From the NCBI GenBank assembly GCA_009823505.1, contig VZQC01011003.1, positions 899,563-963,562 on the forward strand: 64,000 bases of DNA. Reading direction: 5' to 3'. Positions 1 through 13,225 of the stretch are shown here, in pieces (the stretch's first letter is position 1; every line of letters begins with the position of its first letter). Made by a program: the position numbers and the translations under genes. This DNA comes from Rhizomys pruinosus (lineage: Eukaryota > Chordata > Mammalia > Rodentia > Spalacidae). The notes beneath the pieces were generated by a model. It ran no database searches, was not told the origin of the DNA, and was given only the letters and a program-made list of their open reading frames with translations.

Positions 1-130
1 CACATGCCAGCTAACAACCACCTATAACCCCAGCTCCAGGGCGTCCTCTTCTCACCAACTCGGACATTGCACGACACGGATGCACTTACATACCAAAGAC
101 AACACACTCAGACGCATAAAATAAAAATAA
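1..130 (+). mobile_element. B2 SINE, 3' part, cut by window start
   Basis: Begins inside the element at the cacatgccagctaacaacc region and runs through cattgcacgacacgg to an A-rich cataaaataaa tail. Confidence 0.8.
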
Positions 131-164
131 TGAATATATAATGAATTATATATATATATATATA
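131..164. repeat. AT-rich simple repeat (TA)n
   Basis: Short (TA)n run between the B2 tail and the B1 poly-T. Confidence 0.8.
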
Positions 165-307
165 TGTCTTTTTGAGACAGGGTCTTCCTGTAGCCCCAGC
201 TATCCTGGAACTCACTCTGTAGACCAGGCTGGCCTTGAACTCACAAAGATCCGCCTGCCTCTGCCTTCCGAGGGATAGGATTAAAGGTGTGCACCACCAT
301 GCCTGGC
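165..307 (-). mobile_element. B1 SINE
   Basis: Reverse-complement B1 from tttttgagacagg to ccatgcctggc. Confidence 0.93.
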
Positions 308-1360
308 GATTGCATAATTTCTGTCTGCTTCACATCCATAGGTTTTTTTCTCCCATTTTCAGCCTTCATACATTATAATATATTCAATCTTTTGAACATA
401 TTTTTTATTTCTGATGTTTTATTTTTAGATTTTTAAGCATTTACATTTGATGGTTTGTTAAAATTTCTGTTTTTCTGCTCTAAAATATCTCATTTCTTGA
501 TACATACTTATTGCCTGTTCTCCAGATTCTATACCATTTATGTTATTTTATACTCTTACCAAGATATTCTAGTATCTAGACCACCTGTATGTATGAGTCT
601 ATAGATTTTTTCTTTTGAGTTAAATTTCATGCTTATTTGTATATTATCATTTTTCCTTCTGTACCAGATATTGTATTTAAACATAGTAGAGACTAGAGTG
701 TCCACTTCTATGGTAGGACAGAGTGGCGAAGTAGATGGTCAATAAAATAAACAGTGGCAGAATTTGTATGTTATGGGCCAGGAAACAATTAGAGAATCCA
801 CTCCATTTAGTGCTGACACCAACAATATTTGAAGTGACTCTATAAAAACAGATATCTTGTAGGTGGTTTAACATAAAATGTTGGTTAACATAGAGTGTTA
901 TTTATAAAATATTTTAAAAAAATCATTCTTAAAGTTTCCACAATAAGGACATTGTTACATTGTGACTTGCAAATAGAGTAATAGTGTTTTGTAAAAATTG
1001 TATTTATAAAGTAAATTCTGTTATCTATTATTAAATGGGATATGAGCATACAGAACTAGAGGTAGGTAAACGAGCGGATGGAATGTGGCCAAACACTAAT
1101 AAGGCAGTTACTACCATGGGTGCTTACCAGTGGTAATGGATTAGTAGTATAATAAAAAAAAAAAAAAAGCATCATGTATACCAAAAGGGAACTCTATTGC
1201 ACATTTGGTTTGTTTGTAGAAGATATCTTAGACTACTTATGGCTAAATTTTAGAAAGGATCCATTGTCTAACCCCTGAATTCTTTTCTTTGTACATGTTC
1301 ATAAATAGTCTTTGTATTTTATTCTGAGTTTCTAGAAAACAGAGCCTAAGGTATGATCTT
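308..1360. other. Intron sequence, no gene seen
   Basis: AT-rich intron upstream of exon a with an A-run at 1154-1169. No coding, RNA or clear repeat signal. Confidence 0.6.
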
Positions 1361-1375
1361 ACATATTATACTTTT

Positions 1376-1624
1376 TATTTATTTATTTAAATTTTTTTTA
1401 TTTTTGTATGTGTATGAATGTACTGTCTGCATGTAGGTTTGTGCACCTGTGTTGTGCAATGCCACGGAGGTCAGAAGAGGATCTCGGATTCCCCTGGAAC
1501 TGGAGTTCTCCTGGAATGGGAGTTATAGACGGTTCTTAGTCGCCATGTGGGTGCTGGGGATCGAACCCGGTCCTCTGCAAGAACAGTCAGTGCTCTTAAC
1601 CGCTAGGCTATCTCTCCAGCCCCC
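1376..1624 (-). mobile_element. B2 SINE, type with internal duplication
   Basis: Reverse B2 with the extra 20-bp block between actggagtt and tagacggttc. First of two B2s enclosed by one TSD pair (acatattatactttt at 1361-1375 and 1853-1867). Confidence 0.92.
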
Positions 1625-1634
1625 TATTTTTTAA

Positions 1635-1851
1635 AATTTATGTATTTTTTTATGTGTATGAGCGTACTGTCTGAATGTAGGTTTGTGCACCCGTGTCGTG
1701 CAATGCCGTGGAGGTCAGAAGAGGATGTCAGATTCCCCTGGAACTGGAGTTAAAGACAGTTCTCAGCCACCATTTGGGTGCTGGGAATGGAACCCGGGTC
1801 CTCTGCCAGAGCAGTCAGCTCTCTTAACCACTAGGCCATCTCTCCAGCCCC
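1635..1851 (-). mobile_element. B2 SINE, type without internal duplication
   Basis: Reverse B2 ending ctctccagcccc, lacking the 20-bp block. It shares the outer TSD pair with the neighbouring B2. Confidence 0.92.
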
Positions 1852-1867
1852 TACATATTATACTTTT

Positions 1868-2326
1868 AAAGGGTGTATAATCTTAGGAAAGCTTAGAAGC
1901 AGGGTTAAGAGAAAGGAAAATGGGATAGGGAATTTGGGAGAGCAATTATGGGGGTAGGCTGTTGAATTAGTTATTGCTTAGTATTAAGGAATTTCTGTAA
2001 ATTATTGTAAATGAGGTCATTCCATCCAGGGAGAGGAAAAGAATTTATTTTGGATTCTTTTCTCATTGGCTAGCAAGCAGTTCTACTTGCTGGCATTAGC
2101 TTCACACATTTCTGGGTTATGGATTGAAGAAAGTCACTTAACTAGCAATTTTTATCTGACTTCATGATATGTAGTGATAGCTCTGATTACTTTAAGTAGT
2201 AATGTAAAATTTAACAAAAAAGTTAAACCTTATATCAATTAGAAGTAAGTGTGCTATAGATCTCTGACAGCGCTGTTGTGCAGATGGATGTTGTTCTAGG
2301 AGAGTTCATGAGAAATTACTCATTGT
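1868..2326. other. Intron sequence, no gene seen
   Basis: No coding or repeat signal recognised. Confidence 0.55.
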
Positions 2327-2691
2327 ATTAGTCACTTTTCTGTTGCTGTGATAAAGCACCACGACCAAGGAACTTATAAAAGGAAGAGTTTATTTGAGCT
2401 TACGATTGACGGTTCCAGGGAATTAGAGTCCATTGTGGCGGGAGGCATGGCGGCTGGATCTGGAGCAGGAAGCCGAGGGTCACATCTCGCAAAGAGCACA
2501 GGAAGCAGAGAGGAGCAACTGTAGAACACGAGGCTTGTTAAAACACTCACTGCCTGCCCCCAGTGACACACTTCCTCCATCACGGCCACACACCCCAAGA
2601 CCTCCAAAAACACAAAGCGCCACCACAGAGACCAAAACCGTCTGAATACACCAGAGCCTATGGGGGAACACTCATTCGACCACCACACTGC
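2327..2691. repeat. Rodent medium-reiterated element (family name uncertain)
   Basis: Starts tgtattagtcacttttctgttgctgtgata and holds the gtttattt...ggaggcatggcggct and gccacacaccccaagacctcc landmarks. Its first 45 bases resemble the start of the element at 34178. GC-rich composition makes small overlapping frames open on both strands; I see no real gene. Confidence 0.6.
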
Positions 2692-2984
2692 AAATCAAAT
2701 AACTAAGTAATATGTTACCATTTGGAAATTACATTTACATTTTAAGATATTGTACTTACTATGACAGTGTTCTTGATGTTATAGATTTAGATGAAATTAA
2801 ACAAGGAAGTTTATGTTAGTGGAAACAATTACTTTTCAGCTTGACACGTGTATATAATGTCCATAGTTTATGTTTAGTAATAGAGATACATGTTAAGTAT
2901 CTAGTGTTAGACTGATTACTTGGTTTCCTTGTAAAATTAAGGTGCTAAGTACTTTTTATAATTTCCTTTTTTAACTTCTTACAG

Positions 2985-3189
2985 ATATTATTCTGCCCTT
3001 AAAACTATGGAACAATTAGAGAATGTGTACTTTCCCCGGGTTAGTCAGCACCGCTTCTGTCAGCTAATGATGGAGACTCTTCCTAAACTACGTGAAGATA
3101 TTAAAGAAGTCTCCATGTCTGATCTCAAGGACTTTTTGGAAAGCATTCGGAAACATTCTGACAAGATAGGTGAAACAGCAATGAAACAG
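2985..3189 (+). CDS. EXOC6: EXOC6 exon a (205 bp)
   Basis: Acceptor ends ttcttacag; the first base completes a codon begun in the preceding exon, then YYSALKTMEQLENVYFPRVS follows. The exon ends ...KIGETAMKQ before donor gtgaga. This is the N-terminal coiled-coil and helical part of Sec15 (about residues 154-221), including the strongly conserved SMSDLKDFLESIRKHSDKIG run shared by EXOC6 and EXOC6B. MEQLENVYFPRVSQHRFC is EXOC6-type (EXOC6B has a clearly different stretch here). The exon ends in phase 0. An upstream ATG at 3007 is only an internal methionine, not a start. Confidence 0.97.
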
Positions 3190-3216
3190 GTGAGATTAAA
3201 AATAATTTTAATTTGC

Positions 3217-3369
3217 CTGGTGTGGTTGGTGCACACCTTTAATCCTAGCACTATGGGAGGCAGAGGCAAGGCGGTCGTTTGTGAGTTCAAGCACAGCTGG
3301 AGCTACAGAGTGGAGTTTCCAGGGATAGCTGGAGCACGGGAGACCCGTCTCTAAAAGACAAAAAAAAAT
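3217..3369 (+). mobile_element. B1 SINE, about 27 bases after exon a
   Basis: Forward B1 (tgcctggtgtggttggtgca ... gagacccgtctctaaaagac) and A-tail. It is the left arm of an inverted B1 pair around the polypyrimidine tract. Confidence 0.88.
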
Positions 3370-4518
<1,149 letters not shown>

Positions 4519-4690
4519 TTGTCTTGTTGAGAATGTAGCAAAAGTGTCCGTCCCGGATTCTCTCCTTGTAGCCTCAGCTGGCCTGGAACTTACTAACTTT
4601 AGACTAGCTGCTTTTGAACGCACAGAGATTCTGCCCTGCCTCAGGCCCCTGAGTGCTGGGTTCAAAGGCGTGTGCCACCTTGGCTGGCAA
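4519..4690 (-). mobile_element. Diverged B1 SINE, right arm of inverted pair
   Basis: Reverse B1 landmarks cctgtagcctcagctggcctgg-like, gagtgctgggttcaaaggcg and gccaccttggctgg, with several substitutions and extra bases. Confidence 0.8.
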
Positions 4691-4865
4691 TCGTTTGCTG
4701 CTTTAACTTGTGTAAAATGCTTTGTTTTAGATTACTCTTTTCTTGTCTTTCCTGTTTCTTCTTCTTCTTTTTCTTCTTCTCTTCTTTTTTTTTTTTTTTT
4801 TTTTTTTGTTGTATTGTCATTTTAGTTTATTTCCATGAATGTTTTTATTTCGTTCTTTTTTTTTT

Positions 4866-5009
4866 TTGTCTTTTTGAGACAGGGTCTCCCTGTAGCCCCA
4901 GCTGTCCTGAAACTTACTATGTAGACCAGGCTGGCCTTGAACTCACAGAGATCCGCCTGCCTCTGTCTCCCGAGTGCTGGGATTAAAAGTGTGTGCCACC
5001 ACACCTGGC
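4866..5009 (-). mobile_element. B1 SINE, 60 bases before exon b
   Basis: Reverse B1 from gtctttttgagacagg to ccaccacacctggca. Confidence 0.93.
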
Positions 5010-5069
5010 ATAGTGGACCCATTTTGACTAAATTTTAAAATAATATGAATTTTACTCTTTCTGAAATAG

Positions 5070-5225
5070 GCACAACAGCAGAAAACCTTCAGTGCTGCTC
5101 TGCAGAAACAAAATAATATGAGGTTTGGGAAAAATATGCATGTAAATGATGACAGAGTTCCAGAAGAAAAGAATGATATTGTATTGAACCATGTACTTGA
5201 AGAGGAGGCTGAGAGTGAAGAGGAG
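5070..5225 (+). CDS. EXOC6: EXOC6 exon b (156 bp)
   Basis: Acceptor ends gaaatag; the exon starts in phase 0 with AQQQKTFSAALQKQNNMRFG and ends with the acidic EEEAESEEE before donor gtaatg, 52 codons. This is the most divergent linker of the Sec15 paralogues and the best evidence for EXOC6 over EXOC6B. It is probably a flexible, charged linker between the N-terminal coiled coil and the helical-bundle core (inference). Because its length is a multiple of three, skipping it would keep the frame. Confidence 0.96.
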
Positions 5226-5576
5226 GTAATGAGCTTTGTTTATTATTGGATTCTTTTGTTTCATGATGAGCATCTATGTGACTGTTAGTCTTCTCATGTA
5301 CAAATGGAGTTTATGTTAGTCAGATTGTGGTGGACAACGGAATGATCTGAAATATTAGACAATATAATTGACAAGCAGGATATACTGTAGGTTATATTTT
5401 TATACTTGAACCTGGTTGTTCAGTGATTATTACTAGTAGAATTGAATATAATTTTTTGGTAGTAACCATGCTGGAGCTACCTGAGGCAAATGTTTTATCT
5501 CATAATGTCTTGACTATTATTTGGTCTAATTCTGGATAGCCTACCATTTTATATTTACATTACATTTTAGTGTATG

Positions 5577-5734
5577 TGTATGTGTGGGTGATGTTGGGTG
5601 TGGTGTATGTTGCATGTGTGTGTGCAGGTACACATGGACATCTGTGTGTGTGTATGTAGAAGCCAGTGGTGAACACAAAGTGTCTTTTCCCTCAGTCAGT
5701 CATTCTCCCCTTATTATTTTTAATTTGGTTGGTT

Positions 5735-5773
<39 letters not shown>

Positions 5774-6452
5774 CCTGTGTACATGTGCCTGCCTGCCTGA
5801 TATATGTGTGGGAGAACAGGCATACCATGGCAGATGTGTGGAGGTCAAAGGACAACTTTGTAGAGTTGTTTCTCTCCTTTCACTTATAGTCAATACCTGG
5901 GATCAGAGATCAAGCTCAGCTTATCAAGCTTACGGCAAGCAGCCTTTACTCACTCAGCTATCTTGCTGGCCCTCCCTTATAGTTCAAAAGGATTTATTTA
6001 TTTATGTATACGTGTGTGTGTACTTGAATGTATGTTATGTGCACCATGTATGTGCAAGTGCCTGTGTAGGCCAGGAATGGGTATTACATCCCCTGGAATT
6101 AGAATTGCAGACAATTGTGAGTGCCTGATTTGGGTGCTGGGAACTGAACTGGGATCCTCTGGAAGAGCAAAAAGTGCTCTTAACCACTGAGCCATTTCTC
6201 CAGCCCTCTTATTCCAGCCTCGTTTTTTTGAGTTTTTTCAGACTGGATTGCCAGCTGAATCTGGAGCTCACTGATTGGCTAGGCTGGCTGGTGGGTGAAC
6301 TCCAGGAAACCTGCGTTTTCCTTCCACAGTGCTGGGGTTATGGTTATGTGATGGCATACCTAGAATTTTATGTGGGTTCTGGGGATCCAAACCAGGTTCC
6401 TTTTGTTTACATGGCATGCACTTTATAGAATGAGCCAGCTCCTTAACGTTCT
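5577..6452 (-). mobile_element. B4/RSINE1-type SINE split by B3 and B2 insertions
   Basis: B4 parts at 5577-5725 and 6213-6452 (ctggagctcactgattggc, gggttctggggatccaaacc) flank a (GT)n at 5738-5770, a B3 at about 5733-5975 (ctatcttgctggccc end) and a B2/B3 at 5985-6206 (gagccatttctccagccc end). Confidence 0.7.
5738..5770. repeat. (GT)n microsatellite
   Basis: About 16 uninterrupted GT units at the tail side of a reverse B3 SINE. Confidence 0.9.
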
Positions 6453-7263
6453 ACCCTTTTTTTCTTTCCTTTTCCCTCCTTTTATCCTTTTTATTGCATT
6501 TTTGTGTATTTAATACAGAAATTCTCAGTCAATCTTACTCACCTTTATCCCCCTTCCCTGCTGGCCCCTCCCATAGCCCCCTTTCCCCACTGGAATTCAT
6601 GTACTCTGCATTTGTGTTAAGGCCTATTGTGCCAAATTACTGTCTCTGGATGTTCCTCTTGCAATTTCATCCACTGAGGTCTAGTCACCCTAACCAGAGT
6701 CTTTCGCTTTAAGAATGTCAGCTCTTCCTCACCCAGTAGTAATCAGCTGCCAATATTTCTTCAGCTGAGATTGGGATCTGCTGCCTGTTTCCCCAGTTGC
6801 ATGCTGGTTTTTGTCTATTTGAGTTTGCATAGGTCTGTGCACGTTGACACCATTGCTGTGGGTTCATATGAACAGGATCCCAGGAGCTTATATGATTCTG
6901 TTTCCATATGGTCATGCACCACCTCTCTGGCTCTTCTAGTCTTTCTGCCCGCTCTTCTGCAATGGTGCCTGAGCCCTGGCTGAGTGAAGCTTAATATAGT
7001 AGTCCTGTTCAAGGACCCACACTCTACAGACTCCTAATCTCCATGGTTTGGCCATTAGGCCATTTTGTTTTCCTGGTCCTCTGTAGGTGTAGAGAGAGGC
7101 TGCATTGTAGATGTGCTGCTTGGGCTTGGGCCATTCACAGAGTGTCTGTGTTGTGTTATGGGACTCTGTAATAGTTTTTGTCTGATATAAAAGAAGCTTC
7201 TTTGATGGGTGGTGACTTTAAATGTAAGGATACATATTTTGCACTTAGTAAGAATTTATATTA

Positions 7264-7496
7264 GGGGTTGGAGAGATGGCCTAGTGGTTAAGAGCTCCGA
7301 CTGCTCTTGCAGAGGACCCAGGTTTGATCCCCAGCACCCACATGGCGGCTGAGAACCGTCTTCAACTCCAGTTCCAGGGGAATCAGATGCCCTCTTCTGA
7401 CCTCCATGGCATTGCACGACATGGGTGCACAAACATACATGCAGACAGTACATTCATACACATAAAAAAATAAATAAAATTAAAAAAATTTAAAAA
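7264..7496 (+). mobile_element. B2 SINE in L1 3'UTR
   Basis: Forward B2 without the 20-bp block. The TSD aagaatttatatta at 7250-7263 and 7497-7510 is perfect. Confidence 0.95.
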
Positions 7497-8682
7497 AAGA
7501 ATTTATATTAATCTAGGGATATGACAGCCTTGAGGATTTCTCTAAGATCTATGACCTCCCCATCCCTGTGTATTTGGCTATGTTTAAAGTACCACTCATG
7601 AGTCTCCTCCCATCGAGTGGGCTTTAAGTCCAAATAGTTACCCATTGGTTACATCCAAGATAAAAGTATCACTATTGTGCCAGTGTCATGTTCTATCTGA
7701 ACACTGGTGTGGGTGTTTGGTCTTAGAGCTGGTGTTGGACCACCGATTGATACTCTCCCTTAGCAGCTTGCATAGTGCTCTCCAAAGCTCTGAGAGCTAG
7801 CCTTCAGGGGAGGTGGCTTCCAGGTCAGTTCCAGCTCCATTGCTCCAAATCCATTCTCCAAAGTATGCCCTGTCTTCACCTGTCTTCAGCAATAGTATCT
7901 TACCTGTAAGTCATTAATTGTTAGCCTAATATGATTCCCTCAAGTTTTTATATTAGCTAGGCATTATTTGCCTATTGTTCCCCTTCCCTTCCCTCCCTCC
8001 CTGCCTGCCTCCCCCCTCCCTCCCTTCCCTTCTTCTCTCCTCCCTGTCTAACTCTTCCTCCATGCCTTCTCCATTTAAAGTGTCTCCATTTTCCCTACTT
8101 CTCCCAGTCTCTTATGGTCCCACCTCTCTTGAGCCCCTTCTTTACCTTTATCCCTAAATTTCCTTGTATAACCCTCCTCCCCTCCCATTTTAATAACTCC
8201 CTTAGTAACACCTCTCTTCTAGTCTTGTCTGTCAGGTTCCTTCTTTCCCTTTACCTCCCTGGTTCCTTTCCATTTTCCCATTTCCTACAGTTTCCTCAGG
8301 ATATTACTCACATATAAGGATTTGTGCTAGGATCTACATATGAGGGAGAATATATGTCATTTGTTTTTCTGAGTTTGTGTTACTTCATTTAGCATAACAG
8401 CTTCTAGTTCCATCCATTTACCTGCAGATTTCGTGTTGTCTTTCTTTACCACTGGGTAGAATTCCATTGTATAAATGTACCACATTTTCATGATCCGCTT
8501 GTCAGTTGAGGGACACATAGGTGGCTTTCATCTCTTAGCTATTATGAAAAGAGCAGCAATAAACATGGATGTACAAGTATCTCTGCAATAGAATGAGTCC
8601 TTTGGGTATATGCCAAGGAGTGGTGTAACTGGGTCTAGTGATAAGTTCATTTTTAGTTTATTTTTATTTATTTATTTTTTGG

Positions 8683-8788
8683 TCTTTTTGAGACAGGGTC
8701 TCCCTGTAGCCCCAGCTGGCCTGGAACTCACTCTTAGACCAGGCTGGCCTTGAACTCACAAAGATCTGCCTGCCTCTGCCTCCCGAGT
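8683..8788 (-). mobile_element. B1 SINE, 5'-truncated, in L1 ORF2
   Basis: Reverse B1 that stops at cctcccgagtg, lacking the usual last 25 or so bases. Confidence 0.85.
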
Positions 8789-8998
8789 GTTTGAGTTCTC
8801 CACACTGCTTTCCATAGAGGTTGCACAAGTTTATAATCCCACCAGCAATGAATGACTATTCTTTCCCCACATCCTCTCCAGCATTTGGTATCATTTGTTC
8901 TCTTGATCTTAGCCAGTCTGACTCGGGTAAAACGAAATCTTAAGGTGATTTTAATTTGCATTTCCCTAATTACTAACAATGTGAAACACTTTTTAAAT

Positions 8999-9222
8999 TT
9001 TTTAAATTTATTTTTGTATGTATATGAATGTACTGTCTGCATGTAGGTTTGTGCACCCATGTCATGCAATGCCGTGGAGGTCAGAAGAGGGTCTCGGATT
9101 CCCCTGGAACTGGAGTTGAAGACGGTTCTCAGCTGCCATGTGGGTGCTGGGGATCAAACCCGGGTCCTCTGCAAGAGCAGTCGGCGTTCTTAACCAACTG
9201 CTAGGCTCTGTCTCCAGTCCCA
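8999..9222 (-). mobile_element. B2 SINE (no internal duplication) in L1 ORF2
   Basis: Reverse B2 with duplicated flank related to aatgtgaaacacttttt on both sides. Confidence 0.9.
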
Positions 9223-9346
9223 ATGTTGAACACTTTTAAAAGATGTTGCTTAGCCATCTTTATTTCTTCTTTTGAGAACTCTCTGTTCAGATCCTTAGCC
9301 CATCTTTTAATTGGGTCACTTACTTTTTTGATTGTTTTTTGAGTTC

Positions 9347-9588
9347 TTTTTTTTTTTTTTATTTATCTTTGTATGTGTATGAATGTACTGTCTGCATGCA
9401 GGTCTGTGCACCTGTGTCGTGCAATGCCGCGGAGGTCAGAAGAGGGTCTCGGATTCCCCTGGAACTGGAGTTCTCCTGGAATTGGAGTTTCAGACGGCTC
9501 TCGGCAGCCATGTGGGTGCTGGGGATCGAACCCAGGTCCTCTGCAAGAGCGTTGGTGCTCTTAACCGCTAGACTATCTCTCCAGTCCC
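9347..9588 (-). mobile_element. B2 SINE (internal duplication) in L1 ORF2
   Basis: Reverse B2; short TSD gagttcttt on both sides. Confidence 0.92.
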
Positions 9589-10356
9589 GAGTTCTTTATA
9601 TATTCTGGTTGTTAAACCTTTACCAGATGTGTCACTGGTGAAGATTTTCTCTTCACTTTCTTGGTTGTTTCTTTTGGCTTAAGAAGCTTTATTTATGAGA
9701 TCCCACTTGTTGATTGTTGACCTTAATTCCTGAGCAGCTAATGTCTGATTTACAAAGTCCTTTCCTACATCTATATCTTGTATGCTACTCCTGATGTTTC
9801 TTTCTAACAGTTTCACAGTTTCAGGTTTCACATTGAGGTCTTTAATCCATTTGGAGTTGACTTTTGTGCAAGGGTTTAGTTTCATTCTTCTACAGGTAGA
9901 GATCCAATTTTGCTGGCACTATTTGCTGAAGATGCTGTTTATCTTCTAGTGAGTGTTCTTGCTCCCTTTGTCAAATATCAGGTGGCTGAAATTGTATGTA
10001 CTCAAGTTTGAGTCTTTACTTATGTTCCATTTATCTATGGGTCTATTTTTGTGCCATTACCATGATGTTTTTATGACTATAGCTCTGTAATATTGTTTGA
10101 ACTCTGGTAGAGTAATCCCCCCTGAATTGCTCTTTGTGCCCAGGGTTTCTTTGGCTATCCAGGGTCTCTTGCATTTCTGTATTTAATTTTAATCTCTTTC
10201 CTTAGGATTTAAATTTTTCATTGTAGAGATCCTTAATGTCTTTGGTCAGGTTTATTCTGAGATATTTTGTTTATTTTTTTGAGATTATTGTGAGTGGGAG
10301 TGTTTCTGTGTACTCTTTCTCCACTTGTTATTGGTATATAGAAAGCTACTGATTTT

Positions 10357-10498
10357 TTTTTTTTTGTCTTTTTTGACACAGGATCTCCCTGTAGCCCCAG
10401 CTGGCCTAGAATTTGGCCTGGAGACCAGGCTGGCCTTGAACTCACAGAGATCCTACCGAGTGCTGGGATTAAAGGTGTGTGCCACCATGCCTGACTGC
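10357..10498 (-). mobile_element. B1 SINE in L1 ORF2
   Basis: Reverse B1 flanked by ctactgattttt. Confidence 0.92.
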
Positions 10499-10720
10499 CT
10501 ACTGATTTTTGTAGATTAATTTTATAACCTGTCACTTTATTGAAATGTTAATCATTTCTAGGATTTTTCTGGTGGAATTTTTGGTATTTCATAGTTATAA
10601 TATCATATTTCCAAAAAGGGATAATTTGACCTCTTCTCTTCCAATTCTTTTAATATTCTTCTCTTGTCTTATTGCTCTAGCAAGACTTTCAAGCACTGTA
10701 TTAAAAAGGAGTGGAAATAG

Positions 10721-10874
10721 CTGGGCCTGGTGGGGCACGCCTTTAATCTTAGCACTTGGGAGGCAGAGGCAGGCAGATCTCTGTGAGTTCAAGGCCAGCC
10801 TGGTCTACAGAGTGAGTTCCAGGCCAGCTGGGACTAAAGGGAGACCCTATCTCAAAAAGACAAAAAAAAAAAAA
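10721..10874 (+). mobile_element. B1 SINE in L1 ORF2
   Basis: Forward B1, opposite to the L1, flanked by aaggagtggaaa / aaggagtagaaa. Confidence 0.92.
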
Positions 10875-11624
10875 GGAGTAGAAACAGTGGACAGCCTTGT
10901 TGGGTTCCTGATTTTAAGGGGAGTGCTTCTAGTTTTTCTCCATTTAGAATGATGTTGGCTGTGTGTTGTGTATAGCTTTAATTATGTTGCCGTATGTTCC
11001 CTCCAAGCCTGTTCCCTCTAGGACTTTTAACATAAATGCGTGATGAATTTTTTCAAAGGCCTATTCTGCATCTATTGAGATGACCATGTGATTTTTGTCT
11101 TTGAGTCCATTTATATGATTTATGACATTTATTGAATTACATATATTGAACCATCCCTGCATCTCTGGAATAAAGCTGGTTTGATCATGGTGGATGACCT
11201 TTTTTGATGTGTGCCTGTATGTGGTTTGCAAATTTTTATTGAGAATTTTTACGTCTGTTTATTAAGGATATGGGTCTCTATTTTTTTGGTTGCACCTTTA
11301 CCTGGTTTGGGGCATTAGAGTGATGCTGGCTTCATAGAAGGAATTTGGGAGTTCTCTCTCTGTTTCTATCTTTTTGAATAATTTAAGTAGTGTTGGCTAT
11401 AGATCTTCTTTAAATATCTGTTAGAATTCTGCTATGAATCCATCTGGGCCCTTTTTTTTTTTAGTTGGGAGGTTTTACATTACTGTTTCAATTTCCTTAT
11501 ATATTATGGGTCTGTTTAAGCTTTAATCCCTTCTTGGTTTAGCTTTGGTGATTCCCATGATTTTAGATATTCATCCGTTTCTTTTAGGTTTTCAAATTTA
11601 ATACAGTATAGGGTTGGGGTTTTT

Positions 11625-11801
11625 TTGTGGGGTTTTTTTTGTGTTTTTTTTTTTTTTCGGTCTTTTCGAGACAGGGTCTCCCTGTAGCCCCAGTTGTCCT
11701 GGAACTTGCTCTGTAGACCAGGCTGGCCTTGAACTCACAAAGAGTTGCCTGCCTCTACCTCCCAAGTGCTAGGATTAAAGGCGTGCACCAACAGGCCCAG
11801 G
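11625..11801 (-). mobile_element. B1 SINE in L1 ORF2
   Basis: Reverse B1 with a long GT/T-rich tail, flanked by tacagtatagg. Confidence 0.92.
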
Positions 11802-12954
11802 TACAGTATAGGTTTTTAAAGTATTCTCTTTTAATGTTCTGGTCCTTTTGCTGTCTGTTGTGGTATTTTCCTTTTCATCTCTAATTTTATTGATTTGGAA
11901 TTGCTCTTTCTTTTGGTTAACTGGGTTAAGGTCTGTTTATCTTGTTTATCTTTTCAAAGAACCACCTCTTGGATACACTGGTTCTTTATATTGTTTTCTT
12001 TGTTTCTATTTTGTTAATATCGGCTCTAATTTTTGTTATTTCTTGTCTGCTGGGTTTGGGTTTCATTTGTTGTTGCCTTTCAGGAGTCTTGAGTTGCATT
12101 GTTAAATCATTTATTTGTGCTGTTTTTTATTTTCTTATGTAGGCACTTAGAGCTATAAATTTCCTTCTTAGGTCTGCTTTAAAGTGTCCCAGAAGTTTTG
12201 TTGTGCTTTATTGTCCTTTTCATTTAATTCTGGGAATACTTTATTTCTTTCTAAATTTCTCCTTTGACCCATTCATTATTCAGGAGTGTGTTATTTTATC
12301 TCCGTAATTTGTATAGTTACTAGGGCTTCTTCCAGTGTTTATTTTTAAGCTTTTTTCATTGTGGTATCATAGAATGCATGGAATTATTTCATCAGTTTTG
12401 TATTTGTTGAGGTTTGTTTTGAGCCCCAGTATGTGGCTAATTTTGGAGAAAGTTCCATGGGTTGCTGAATAGAAAGTACATTCTTTGGTACTTGGGTGGA
12501 ATATTTGGTAGATAGCCATTAGGTCCATTTCATGTATGTTATTGTTTAATTCTGATGTCTTTCTGTTTATTCTTTGTCTAGTTTATCCATCTAATGGAGA
12601 CAGTGGGTCCCCTTGAAGTCCCCTACTACAAGGATGTTGGGATTAATCTGTGTCTTAAAGTCCTATAGTAATGTATTTATGAAGTTGGGTGCCCCAGAGT
12701 TTGGTGCATATATAGTCATGGTTGTAATATCTTCTTGATTAATTGTTCCTTTGATAAGAATGAGATGATCTTCTTTATCTCTTCTGATTAGTTTTAGTTT
12801 GAAACCTATTTTATCAGATACTATAGTTGCAACTCATGCTTGCTTCTTAGTGCCATTGGCATGGAATTTTTTTTTTTCCATCCTTTCACCTTAAGGTGAG
12901 ACAACAAGGTGAATTTCTTGCAGACAACAACAAAAAAAGATGGATTTTGTTTCT

Positions 12955-13212
12955 TTTTTTTTAAATTGTTTTTAATTAATTTTATTTATTTCTGTATGTG
13001 TATGCATGTACTGTCTGCATGCAAGTCCGTGCACCCGTGTCGTGCAACGCCGCGGAGGTCAGAAGAGGGTCTCGGATTCCCCTGGAACTGGAGTTCTCCT
13101 GGAATTGGAGTCTCAGACGGTCCTCGGCCACCATGTGGGTGCTGGGGATCAAACCTGGGTCCTCTGTAAGAGCGGTCAGCACTCTTAACCGCTAGGCCAT
13201 CTCTCCAGCCCC
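12955..13212 (-). mobile_element. B2 SINE (internal duplication), first of a same-site pair
   Basis: Reverse B2 between copies of ggattttgtttct at 12942 and 13213. Confidence 0.95.
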
Positions 13213-13225
13213 GGATTTTGTTTCT

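Noticed and set aside
4822..5022. Recurring small frames with ADLCEFKASLVYRVSSR or SCPGTHSVDQAGLELT
   Set aside because: Translated B1 SINEs in either strand.
9339..9641. Recurring small frames with CRGGQKR.SDSPGTGV and [11 protein letters not shown]
   Set aside because: Every one is a translated B2 SINE; the same peptide recurs at more than ten B2 copies in the window.
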